This document shows, one piece after another, positions 18,270-25,911 of a stretch of DNA of 64,000 nucleotides. Below the pieces are notes generated by a model. That model had not been told where the DNA came from. It did not search any database and worked only from the letters and a program-made list of their open reading frames with translations. Location: NCBI RefSeq assembly GCF_013141865.1, contig NZ_RCST01000001.1, positions 3,782,001-3,846,000 on the forward strand, read 5' to 3'. The translations under genes and the position numbers were made by a program. Every line of letters begins with the position of its first letter. Position 1 is the stretch's first letter. Source of the stretch: Methylomonas sp. ZR1. GTDB taxonomy: Bacteria; Pseudomonadota; Gammaproteobacteria; Methylococcales; Methylomonadaceae.

Positions 18270-20087
18270 TTACGAGTAGTTATTGTCGGCCGCCGGCAAT
18301 AGCCGGCTCAGCAGGGCATGTAACGCCACAGGGTCCAAAGGCTTATGCAGCACCAAGTAACCTTCCTGCTCGGCTTGCGCCAAAGCCGGGGAATTGAATT
18401 CGCCGCTGACCATCGCCCCGGCGGCATCCGGGCAGCGTTCCAGCAAGGCTTGCAGCAACTCGAAGCCGCTTTCGCCGGAGCGCAAGCGCTGGTCGCAAAA
18501 AATGGCGTGGGGTGCGAAGCCGGCATCAAGCAGGGCCAATGCGTCGTTGGCGGATGCGGCGCAAACCGTTTCCACGCCCCACGAATTCAATAAGGCTTGC
18601 CAGGCGTTGCGCACTTGCGGTTCGTCGTCGATCACCAGGCAGCGGCCGCTCAGCGCTGCGGCTTGCTCGACCGGTGCGACCGGCTGGTCAGCCGCCATAG
18701 TCCACCGCTCGTGGCTGGGAGCGGCGACCGGCAATCGCAACCAGAAGCGTGAACCGCGGCCTTCCCGCGAACTCAAGCCCTGGCTGGCGCCCATCAAATC
18801 GGCGCAACGCGCCACTACCGCCAAACCCAAACCGTGCCCGGCGTTGTCGATGCGCCAGGCATGTTCGGGGCGGAAGAATGGCGAGTAAATCCGCTGTTGG
18901 TCATCTTCGGCGATGCCGACCCCGGTATCCCAGACCTCGAACTGCCAGCAAGCACTGCGCGGCCGCACCGACATCAATACCCCGCCGCTTTGGGTATAGC
19001 GCAAGGCATTTTGCATCAGGTTGATCATGGACTGGCGCAACAACATGGCATCGGCGGTGACTAAGGCCCTGCCGCCGCTCAAACGCACTCTGAGATCGAT
19101 TTGCCGTGAGCGGGCCTCTTCACGAAACAACGTGGCGACATCGTTCATCAGCGGGTCCAGCGCCACGGTTTGCAGATTGACCGGCTGGGCGCCCAGCTCG
19201 ATCCTGGACAAGTCCAGCAACGAATTGAACATCTGTGTAATCGATTGCACGCTTTGTTGCAGATCTTGCAATGCAGGCTGCAAACTCGGTTCCTGATTGC
19301 GGCGGGAAATCGATTCTATTAAAAAGCCCATGGCATGCACCGGCTGGCGCAAGTCGTGGCTGGCCGTGGTCAGGAATTGGTTTTTGGCGCGTAAGGCCGC
19401 TTCGGCTTCCTCCTTGGCACGCCGATAATTCTCGGCCAACTTGGCGCTATCTTCTTCCAGTTTTATTTGCTGCAGGAAAAAGCCATGGGCAATTGAGGAG
19501 TGCCGGTGTATCGATAAGACATAACTGACGCACAGAGGCATGATTAAATGCCAGTGCTCGGGAAACGTCCATGGGGTCAACAGTGTGCAACCGCCCCAAG
19601 CGGCACCGAAAAACCGCTGAAACGCACTGAATACCGGTGATTGGTGGGTGGCGTTGGCCGCCATGATTGCCGCCAAACTCATGTAAAGCAGCAAGGTATA
19701 TTCGAACGGGACCCGACCGGCGATGATAAGCACCAGCGCCGCCAAGCCGAGCCCATGCGCCAAGGCCATGCGCAGAATGATGGGTAGCCAATGGGCGACT
19801 GCCGCATGCGGATCGAGGCTGGCCCTGTCACGCAAGTATTGCCGCTGTTGCAGGCGCACGGCAAGCACGACCAGAAAATACGACACCGTCCACGCCAGCA
19901 ATCCCAAGACGTCTTGATCGAGTTGATGCTTCCAGTACACGAAGGGCAAGCCTACAAACGGGATAATGGTGATACCGTACACCAGCCGGTTATGCGTCAT
20001 GTCCAGCAATCGAGCTTGGCCGGCCGGGCTGATGTCGGCAAAGCGCAGCGGCTTGCTGTCCGTTGAATCGGCCAGTGTGGCTTGCAT
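18270..20087 (-). CDS. Membrane hybrid sensor histidine kinase / response regulator (copy 1)
   Basis: A 605-residue sensor starting at 20087 (MQATLADSTD); its ATG overlaps the stop of the response regulator gene (TGATG). Residues 40-195 hold about six membrane helices with no periplasmic sensor domain. A helix (205-240) leads to the DHp domain with SHDLRQPVHAMGF (His244). The ATPase domain has N360 (NLMQNAL), DTGVG (387-391) and GHGLGL (417-422). A C-terminal receiver has the acidic pair 487-488, Asp532 (IFCDQRL) and Lys582. Kinase and coupled LuxR-type regulator form a phosphorelay. A near-copy lies at 23281-25098. Confidence 0.93.
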   Translation of the reverse strand: MQATLADSTDSKPLRFADISPAGQARLLDMTHNRLVYGITIIPFVGLPFVYWKHQLDQDVLGLLAWTVSYFLVVLAVRLQQRQYLRDRASLDPHAAVAHWLPIILRMALAHGLGLAALVLIIAGRVPFEYTLLLYMSLAAIMAANATHQSPVFSAFQRFFGAAWGGCTLLTPWTFPEHWHLIMPLCVSYVLSIHRHSSIAHGFFLQQIKLEEDSAKLAENYRRAKEEAEAALRAKNQFLTTASHDLRQPVHAMGFLIESISRRNQEPSLQPALQDLQQSVQSITQMFNSLLDLSRIELGAQPVNLQTVALDPLMNDVATLFREEARSRQIDLRVRLSGGRALVTADAMLLRQSMINLMQNALRYTQSGGVLMSVRPRSACWQFEVWDTGVGIAEDDQQRIYSPFFRPEHAWRIDNAGHGLGLAVVARCADLMGASQGLSSREGRGSRFWLRLPVAAPSHERWTMAADQPVAPVEQAAALSGRCLVIDDEPQVRNAWQALLNSWGVETVCAASANDALALLDAGFAPHAIFCDQRLRSGESGFELLQALLERCPDAAGAMVSGEFNSPALAQAEQEGYLVLHKPLDPVALHALLSRLLPAADNNYS

Positions 20088-20740
20088 CAGGAGCCTTCCA
20101 GCTTTTTGCCGCGCAGCATTGTAATCACCTCGATCCGGTTGCGGGCCCCCAGCCGCTCCAGAATACCGGTGACGTGCTCCTTGACGGTTTGCTCGGACAG
20201 CGACAGGTTCAAGGCGATACGTTTGTTGGGCAAGCCTTTCAGCATCATCGCCAGCACCTGGCCTTGGCGGGCGGTCAAACCCAGCTCGGCGGCGGTGACC
20301 GGCAGTTCCTTGAGCGGCTGATTGCTGCCTGTCACGGCAAATGGACCGCTGTGAAACCAAGTGTCACCCCGTAGCAACGCGGCCACGGCACGGCCGAAAA
20401 TCTCCGGCGCTTCCTGCTTGTGCAGAAAGCCGTCGGCGCCGGCCTCGCGTGCCTTGTCCGACACGGCCGAATTGTCGTCCGCGCTGATTGCCAGCAAACG
20501 TGTCGCTGGGTACTGGCGTTTCATTTGCACTAACAACGGCAGCGACGCACCTTCCGGCAGCCAAAAATCCACCACGGCCAACGACGGCGGCTGGGCGGCA
20601 TCGAGAATCGCCCAAAACTCGGCGATGCTGGATACCGGCCGAGCCTGACCGAAGCCGCAATGCGATAGCAAAAAATCGGCGATACCGCTCGCCGACAGCG
20701 GATGGTCGTCGATAACCAACGCGCTAGCCAAATTTGTCAC
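20087..20740 (-). CDS. LuxR/NarL-family response regulator
   Basis: A 217-residue regulator. The GTG start at 20740 is chosen because GGGAG lies eight bases upstream; a TTG two codons earlier is too close to it. The receiver has acidic residues 11-12 (VIDDHPLSASGI) and the acceptor Asp58 (LAVVDFWLP). The LuxR helix-turn-helix is at the C-terminus (LTARQGQVLAMMLKGLPNKR, then LSLSEQTVKEHV). It is coupled to the hybrid kinase gene by a one-base overlap. The ACCCTAC-N4-GTAGGGT operator 113 bp upstream of its start, and the second copy at 27048, are candidate binding sites (inference). Confidence 0.93.
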   Translation of the reverse strand: MTNLASALVIDDHPLSASGIADFLLSHCGFGQARPVSSIAEFWAILDAAQPPSLAVVDFWLPEGASLPLLVQMKRQYPATRLLAISADDNSAVSDKAREAGADGFLHKQEAPEIFGRAVAALLRGDTWFHSGPFAVTGSNQPLKELPVTAAELGLTARQGQVLAMMLKGLPNKRIALNLSLSEQTVKEHVTGILERLGARNRIEVITMLRGKKLEGS

Positions 20741-20760
20741 GCTCAACTCTCCCTAATGGT

Positions 20761-20801
20761 CGATAGCCTGGTTCGGCATTTTGCGTCGAACCAGGCTATC
20801 G
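20761..20801. promoter_or_regulatory. Perfect 15-bp inverted repeat in the leader of the regulator operon
   Basis: CGATAGCCTGGTTCG (20761-20775) and CGAACCAGGCTATCG (20787-20801) are exact inverted copies around an 11-base loop, ending about 20 bp upstream of the regulator's GTG. No T run follows on either strand. As RNA it would form a strong 5' leader hairpin in the regulator transcript; as DNA it could be a dimer binding site. Its role is unknown. Confidence 0.7.
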
Positions 20802-20852
20802 CTAAAACATGCAAAATAATTACATCTTAACAAACAGCCGATGCGCCCCAAT

Positions 20853-20898
20853 ACCCTACTACGGTAGGGTTACGCCGCCGCACCGCGCTTCCGATAAT
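20853..20898 (+). promoter_or_regulatory. Promoter module 1: operator dyad plus -10-like box
   Basis: ACCCTAC-TACG-GTAGGGT (20853-20870) is a perfect 7-bp dyad. GATAAT (20893-20898) lies exactly 40 bases after the dyad start and faces right, with no good -35 box, so the dyad would sit near -43, the position of a class II activator. The same dyad, spacing and flanking words (TTAACAAA upstream, TTCCGATAATGC) recur at 27048-27093. Rightward transcription would reach the genes from 21103. The neighbouring LuxR-type regulator is the obvious candidate ligand. Confidence 0.65.
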
Positions 20899-21102
20899 GC
20901 AGCCCAGGCTCGTCGCCGTTCATCAGGGCTCCGGGCATTTTCATCCCTGCAAAACGGCTGTTTGGAGAACGCTTTTTGATCTCACTGATTTAATAATCAA
21001 TAAAAGCAGCCCAAGACGAAGATACGGCAAATGACGAATTTTATAAGACATACGATGCCGTTACATCAACCTTAGGTTTATCAATTAAAAAGAGGCGACG
21101 CT

Positions 21103-21198
21103 ATGAAAACGTGCTTTCCATCATTACCGGTTATGGTTGTTTTAACCCTTGGTGGGCGTGTTTTACGTTTGCGCGGCAATGACAAGGCGAATCCATGA
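21103..21198 (+). CDS. Possible 31-residue leader peptide
   Basis: A short frame, MKTCFPSLPVMVVLTLGG followed by a basic tail, preceded by AGAGG at seven bases. Its TGA overlaps the ATG of the next gene (ATGA), which suggests coupled translation. It may be a leader peptide or a small membrane peptide (hydrophobic middle). It could equally be chance; the good ribosome site and the overlap are the only support. Confidence 0.4.
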   Translation: MKTCFPSLPVMVVLTLGGRVLRLRGNDKANP

Positions 21199-21608
21199 AA
21201 AATGTGATGACCATGATTGCCACGTCCATGCTCTGTTCATGCGGTTTTATGACGCCAGCCAAGCAATATGCGGGCGACACGCTTAGCGCTGACGAGATTG
21301 CGGTAATCCAAAGTGTTGTGGGCACCCCTTTTGCCGATGCCTATCACGCGACCATCATCGGCTATACGAAGATCGAAGCCAACGGCGCGGGCGAACAAAA
21401 GGAATTTGGCTGGCCGGGTTTTACGGACTACCCCAGCGAGATTCATGTCTTGCCTGGAGAGTACGACATTCAAGTCTATTGCTTTAAAGGATTTTCGAGT
21501 CATAGACCCAAGAAAACCCTGGTTTTACAAGCAGGCCAAACCTATTTGCTCAAATGCGATGTCCGAGGCGATCAGGCGTTTATCGGGGTGAGCTCGCGAG
21601 CCAACTAG
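21195..21608 (+). CDS. Putative small lipoprotein, unknown function
   Basis: A 137-residue protein with a short signal segment MKNVMTMIATSMLCSCGF; the LCSC run offers a lipobox-like cysteine. The mature part contains a region with Y-P-S-E-I-H-V-L-P-G-E-Y-D-I-Q-V followed by LVLQAGQTYLLKCDV. That pattern is typical of small beta-sandwich lipoproteins where a hanging PGxY and a later AGxxYxLxC occur. It is the first full gene downstream of promoter module 1 and so is a candidate member of the regulon. Confidence 0.7.
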   Translation: MKNVMTMIATSMLCSCGFMTPAKQYAGDTLSADEIAVIQSVVGTPFADAYHATIIGYTKIEANGAGEQKEFGWPGFTDYPSEIHVLPGEYDIQVYCFKGFSSHRPKKTLVLQAGQTYLLKCDVRGDQAFIGVSSRAN

Positions 21609-21732
21609 CCAGTTAGGGCGGTTGGGTTTTACCCGCCATGGTTAACTCGATTTATGATGTTTGCCCGGTCGAAACCCATCCTCCGAGACCAACGCGCCGT
21701 TTAGCAACACGTTACAAGAATGGCAATAGCTG

Positions 21733-22425
21733 ATGCCAATGATCAAATCGGCGCCACGCAAGTTTGTCGTATGCCTGATCGTCTCTTTGTCGATACATCT
21801 TGGGATAGTGTTGGCGTTGACCGATATAGACCGGCCGAGGAAACCGGCTGACCGTTTGATAGCGCTATCGGTGGAATTCAAGATCCTACGCTTAGCGGAA
21901 CAAGGCAGGCAAAATCAGTCGCCGCCAGGTCCGTCATCCAGGGTGGCCGGAGGCAGATCAAGGACGCTTCCAAAGCCGGTGCCGATTTTGCCGGATCGTG
22001 GCGACTCTTCGCCGCGGCAAACGAACAACGCCGCGCCGCTGACCTACAAGTCAACGAATCCCGCGCATCCAGAGCCTGCCAAACTCGACCTATCCAAGGT
22101 ACTGGACGATATGCGCCAAGTCGCCCGAGAATCGGCCGAACTTGAAGCGGGGAATAAGTTCGATCGCCGCAAATTGGCGGTTGCCCCGGAAAATCTCAGG
22201 GCGCCGGATAGCGGGCCCGCGCAAGAAACGGAAACCTATACGCTTCCCAACGGTTACCAGCGCCGATGTGTCGTCAACGCGGACGGCAAAAAGCAATGCA
22301 TGAGTAAAGAGGCGGATGACGACAGTATTTGGAACGCTAGGATTTATGTACCGGACTCGCTGCCAGCCGAAGGCAAATCCATCGAATTCGCTCGACGTCT
22401 AAAGCAGGCTGTCGGCAAACATTAG
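21733..22425 (+). CDS. TonB-like membrane-anchored protein of unknown function
   Basis: A 230-residue protein with one N-terminal helix (about 10-29, KFVVCLIVSLSIHLGIVLAL). The S-I-H-L pattern in it is typical of TonB/TolA anchors. A Pro/Ser/Arg-rich linker follows (about 60-110). The C-terminal part has a short cysteine pair motif (NGYQRRCVVNADGKKQCMSK). There is no full TonB C-terminal domain and no ExbB/ExbD nearby, so it is at best TonB-like in build. It follows the 21195 gene on the same strand after 124 bp. Confidence 0.6.
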   Translation: MPMIKSAPRKFVVCLIVSLSIHLGIVLALTDIDRPRKPADRLIALSVEFKILRLAEQGRQNQSPPGPSSRVAGGRSRTLPKPVPILPDRGDSSPRQTNNAAPLTYKSTNPAHPEPAKLDLSKVLDDMRQVARESAELEAGNKFDRRKLAVAPENLRAPDSGPAQETETYTLPNGYQRRCVVNADGKKQCMSKEADDDSIWNARIYVPDSLPAEGKSIEFARRLKQAVGKH

Positions 22426-22664
22426 CGCCATCGGTCGGCTTGATAAAAATGCATGACTTTGGGCTCGGCCGGTTAACGGCTTTGAATATATTTTCGTGGT
22501 TCAATCGAGAGCCGCTTGATTCCGCTAGGCCAGATGTTGGTTGCATCGCTTGCTTTATCCGACCGCCCGATGGAGGACTTTTTTCCGCTTGGTAGCTTTA
22601 CGAAAAAAGCCTGGCTAGAGTTAAGGTTGTGTAACGTTTAATACCACGTGCGCCTTTTATTCGG

Positions 22665-23294
22665 TCACCTTGCGATTTCAATGCGGTCAATGTAGGGGCG
22701 GGCCAATTGCTCTGCGCTCGCTAACGTCAGCCAGCCGAACAACACGCTTTCGGCAACGCGTTGAATCAGGCCCCTGTAGTCCGCCAGAAAAGGGACGGCC
22801 AGCAACACCAGAACCGTCAGTACCAGTACGCCGGAAATTTTCAAGGGGATGGCGACGCGGGAGCCAGGGATACGCCCAAACAGCACTAAGCCATAACCGC
22901 CTCCCAGATATTCAAGCGCACCGAACAGGTTATGAATTTGTTGGCGCCAAGAGCCAATCAGCGGAGAGCCGGGATCGCACGGGAATAGCGCGCAAAAGAC
23001 ATAAGCCGTTCCCACCCAGGAAAACGCCAGTAAACCCCGGCGTAGCGTAGGGTTCTGCTTGAGAGTGCGGTACTGGCAGGCCAATGCCAGCCATTGCATC
23101 AAGCCCACCGGCAGGAAAAGTCCGTAATTGATTTCGTCCGCCAATGGCGTTCCGAACGCAGCCAATTCGCTAATAGTATGGCGCACGGCATCGTAGTTGG
23201 GGAGCGTTTGGGCGTAGTGCCAGTTACCCCAAGCCAACAGGCCCGAGGAAGCCAACCCCAGCCATCCGGCAAGACTATTATTAGGCGATTGCAT
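22665..23294 (-). CDS. DUF998 family membrane protein
   Basis: A 209-residue protein with about five or six membrane helices. The DUF998 pattern is visible: an N-terminal SELAAFGTP after the first helix, then VFCALFPCDPG, where the P-C-D-P-G motif sits in a loop, and QIHNLFGALEY in the next helix. Its function is unknown. The start overlaps the end of hybrid kinase copy 2 by 14 bases on the same strand, so the two are translationally linked. This protein may cooperate with that sensor, but no partner is known for the family. Confidence 0.8.
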   Translation of the reverse strand: MQSPNNSLAGWLGLASSGLLAWGNWHYAQTLPNYDAVRHTISELAAFGTPLADEINYGLFLPVGLMQWLALACQYRTLKQNPTLRRGLLAFSWVGTAYVFCALFPCDPGSPLIGSWRQQIHNLFGALEYLGGGYGLVLFGRIPGSRVAIPLKISGVLVLTVLVLLAVPFLADYRGLIQRVAESVLFGWLTLASAEQLARPYIDRIEIAR

Positions 23295-25098
23295 TTTTCT
23301 TGGTTATCCCTGTTAGCGGATTGGATGGCAATAGCCGGCTCAGCACGGCGTACAAGGCCTCCGGGTCCAAGGGCTTATGCAGTACCAGGTAACCTTCCTG
23401 CTCGGCTTGGGCCAGGGCCGGCGAATCGAATTCGCCGCTGATCATCGCCCCGGCGGCGTCCGGGCAGCGTTCCTGCAAGACTTGCAACAACTCGAAGCCG
23501 CTTTCGCCGGCGCGCAGGCGCTGGTCGCAAAAGATGGCCTGCGGTTCGAAGCCGGCGTCGAGCAAGGCCAATGCATCGTTGGCGGACGCGGCGCAAGCCG
23601 TTTCTACGCCCCACGAATTCAATAAGGCTTGCCAGGCGTTACGTACTTGCGGTTCGTCGTCGATCACCAGGCAACGGCCGCTCAGCGTTTCGCCACGGCC
23701 GGCCGGCGCAAAATCCCGGTCGCGCGCCACCGCGCGCCGCTCCTCAATCCGCGTGGACGGCAGCCGCAGCCAAAACCGCGAGCCTCGGCCTTCCCGCGAA
23801 CTCAAACCCTGGCTGGCGCCCATCAAATCCGCGCAGCGCGCCACTACCGCCAAACCCAAGCCGTGGCCGGCGTTGTCGATGCGCCAGGCATGTTCGGGGC
23901 GGAAGAACGGCGAATAGATATGCGGTTGATCGGCTTCCGCGATGCCGACCCCGGTATCCCAGACCTCGAACTGCCAGGCGTCGCGGTAGCGGCGAGCCGC
24001 CATCAGTACCCCGCCGCTTTGGGTATAACGCAAGGCATTCTGCATCAGGTTGATCATCGACTGGCGCAGCAATAGCGGGTCGGCGCGCACCAAGGCTTTA
24101 CCGGCGCTGGTGCTCACGCGCAGCTCGATTTGGCGGACGCGCGCTTCTTCCCGGAACAGCGTCGCGACGTCGTTCATCAACGGGTCCAAGGCCACGGTTT
24201 GTAGATTTACCGGCTGGGCGCCCAGCTCGATCCTGGACAAATCCAACAGCGAGTTGAACATCTGCGTCACCGACTGCACGCTTTGCCGCAAATCCTGTAA
24301 GGCTGGGCCCAACAGTAAATCCCGGTTGCGGCGGGAAATGGATTCGATCAAAAAGCCCATGGCATGCACCGGCTGGCGCAAATCGTGGCTGGCCGTGGTC
24401 AGGAACTGGTTCTTGGCGCGCAATGCGGCTTCGGCTAGATCCTTGGCGGCGCGGTAGCCTTCTTCCAGGAATATCTGTTGCAAAAAAAACCGGTGCACGA
24501 GCACCGCGTGTTTGTAAATCGACAGAATGTAGAGCGCAGTCAGCGGCATCACGTAGGGCCAATGAGCGGGAAATACCCACGGCATAAGCAATGTCGAGAC
24601 GCCCCAACTGGCAGCGAAGAAACGTTGGAATGCGCTCAGGATAGGCGACTGGTGGGTGGCATTGCCCGCCACTATCGACGCACAGGTGACCAGAAACAGC
24701 ATCGCAAACTCAAAGGGATAGTCGCCGCTGCACATAATCATCACCGGTACCGACAGGCTGAATCCGTAAAGCAGCGCCAACGCATGCACCTGGCGCAGCC
24801 AATGGTGCATGGCCCGTTCGGCGCCCAATTGTGCGCAGTCACGCCGATAGCGGCGGAACAACAGACGGACGGCCAGCGCCACCAATGTAAAAATACTGGC
24901 CCAAGCCCAAAAGGCGCGAGCGTCCCGGTCGATTTGATGCAGCCAGACAATAAACGGTGCGGCGACCACGGGGATCAAGCCAAAACCGAAGGCGATACGC
25001 CCGAAACTCAAGTCCAGTAGGCGTAGTTGACCGTTTGGACTGATGTCCGAGAAGCAAACCGCCCCGTCTTGGCGAGGATTAGAAAAAAGCTTTTCCAT
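23281..25098 (-). CDS. Membrane hybrid sensor histidine kinase / response regulator (copy 2)
   Basis: A 605-residue paralogue of the kinase at 18270-20087, with the same length and order: membrane helices to about residue 195, DHp with SHDLRQPVHAMGF (His238), GHKL ATPase, then a receiver (VIDDEPQVRNAW, FCDQRLRAGESG). The catalytic and receiver halves are nearly identical between the two, while the membrane halves differ widely. No response regulator gene is adjacent, so it may feed the same LuxR-type regulator. The DUF998 gene overlaps its 3' end. Confidence 0.93.
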   Translation of the reverse strand: MEKLFSNPRQDGAVCFSDISPNGQLRLLDLSFGRIAFGFGLIPVVAAPFIVWLHQIDRDARAFWAWASIFTLVALAVRLLFRRYRRDCAQLGAERAMHHWLRQVHALALLYGFSLSVPVMIMCSGDYPFEFAMLFLVTCASIVAGNATHQSPILSAFQRFFAASWGVSTLLMPWVFPAHWPYVMPLTALYILSIYKHAVLVHRFFLQQIFLEEGYRAAKDLAEAALRAKNQFLTTASHDLRQPVHAMGFLIESISRRNRDLLLGPALQDLRQSVQSVTQMFNSLLDLSRIELGAQPVNLQTVALDPLMNDVATLFREEARVRQIELRVSTSAGKALVRADPLLLRQSMINLMQNALRYTQSGGVLMAARRYRDAWQFEVWDTGVGIAEADQPHIYSPFFRPEHAWRIDNAGHGLGLAVVARCADLMGASQGLSSREGRGSRFWLRLPSTRIEERRAVARDRDFAPAGRGETLSGRCLVIDDEPQVRNAWQALLNSWGVETACAASANDALALLDAGFEPQAIFCDQRLRAGESGFELLQVLQERCPDAAGAMISGEFDSPALAQAEQEGYLVLHKPLDPEALYAVLSRLLPSNPLTGITKKNAIA

Positions 25099-25262
25099 TT
25101 TGCTATTCCGATTCTGTTGCCGCCCAGCCTTGGCGCGGTTAGTCAGGTTTTCGTGTCCGGATACTCCTTCGTTAACATGCGGTTTTATAACCTTCCACTA
25201 GCCATCGGTGCTGCGGCAGAGGAGCACGGAGCGTCACCTTGAGCTCCGTGTCGAGTATTACT

Positions 25263-25655
25263 TCAGCATTTGCCCGCCGCCTGCAGCAAAGCGTTGCAAC
25301 TTGCCTTGTTGGTTTTGCCTACGTCGCTCGATCCTTTGGTGAAATCGGTGCACATGGCGTCAGCTCCGCTTGCCATGCCCCAGGTCGCGAATTTACCAAA
25401 CCCCGAAGGCTCTAAAATCTCACATTTAAAGGTCGCGCCATCGTCAGTTTTAACGGTGTACTGCATGCCGTTATAACCGGCGGGGGCTTCGGTTGCCTGT
25501 GAATGGGTGATTTTGAAGTTGCCCATTTCACGGCCAATAGCCATTGATATTTTGCCTTCCGCTTTGTTGCTTCCCTGGACGGGAGGGTTGCTTGCCGTTG
25601 TGGCACAGCCGGAAAGGATCAAGAAGAAAGTTACCGTTACAAATTTTTGCAGCAT
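25263..25655 (-). CDS. Small putative lipoprotein, unknown function
   Basis: A 130-residue lipoprotein. The start at 25655 (MLQKFVTVTFFLILSGCATT) is preferred because GGAGAATC lies just upstream and the signal and lipobox LSGC follow at once; the open frame runs further but without these. The mature part has a conserved-looking beta region (YTVKTDDGATFKCEILEPSG) and three more cysteines (MCTDF, SCNALL, GKC). No domain was recognised. It would be anchored in the outer membrane. Confidence 0.72.
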   Translation of the reverse strand: MLQKFVTVTFFLILSGCATTASNPPVQGSNKAEGKISMAIGREMGNFKITHSQATEAPAGYNGMQYTVKTDDGATFKCEILEPSGFGKFATWGMASGADAMCTDFTKGSSDVGKTNKASCNALLQAAGKC

Positions 25656-25732
25656 TTTGATTCTCCAGCGCTCCGATTGATAGAAGCGCTGGGCACAGGA
25701 GCGAAAAATATGCCTAACGCAGGTAAGCAAAG

Positions 25733-25763
25733 GCGCTTTGGTGGCTTCCAGAGGCCAAAGCGC
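25733..25763. repeat. 9-bp inverted repeat in the lipoprotein 5' region
   Basis: GCGCTTTGG (25733-25741) and CCAAAGCGC (25755-25763) form a stem with a 13-base loop, about 80 bases upstream of the 25655 start. It could be the terminator of the HAF-repeat gene or a leader structure of the lipoprotein mRNA. Confidence 0.5.
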
Positions 25764-25911
25764 TCAAGATTAACGCAGTGTTATGGGTTGTTTTTTTGCA
25801 GGCGCAGCCGATTGTCGCGTCCTCAGAACCCCGGCAACCTTGCTACATCCGGGTAACGAGCTGCTTGTCCAAGTTGCAGCTAAGCGTTAGCTCCACAACC
25901 GCCATGCGCTT

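Noticed and set aside
20088..20360. Long upstream extension of hybrid kinase copy 1
   Set aside because: The extension would overlap the response regulator; the ATG at 20087 gives a length equal to copy 2 and a TGATG junction.
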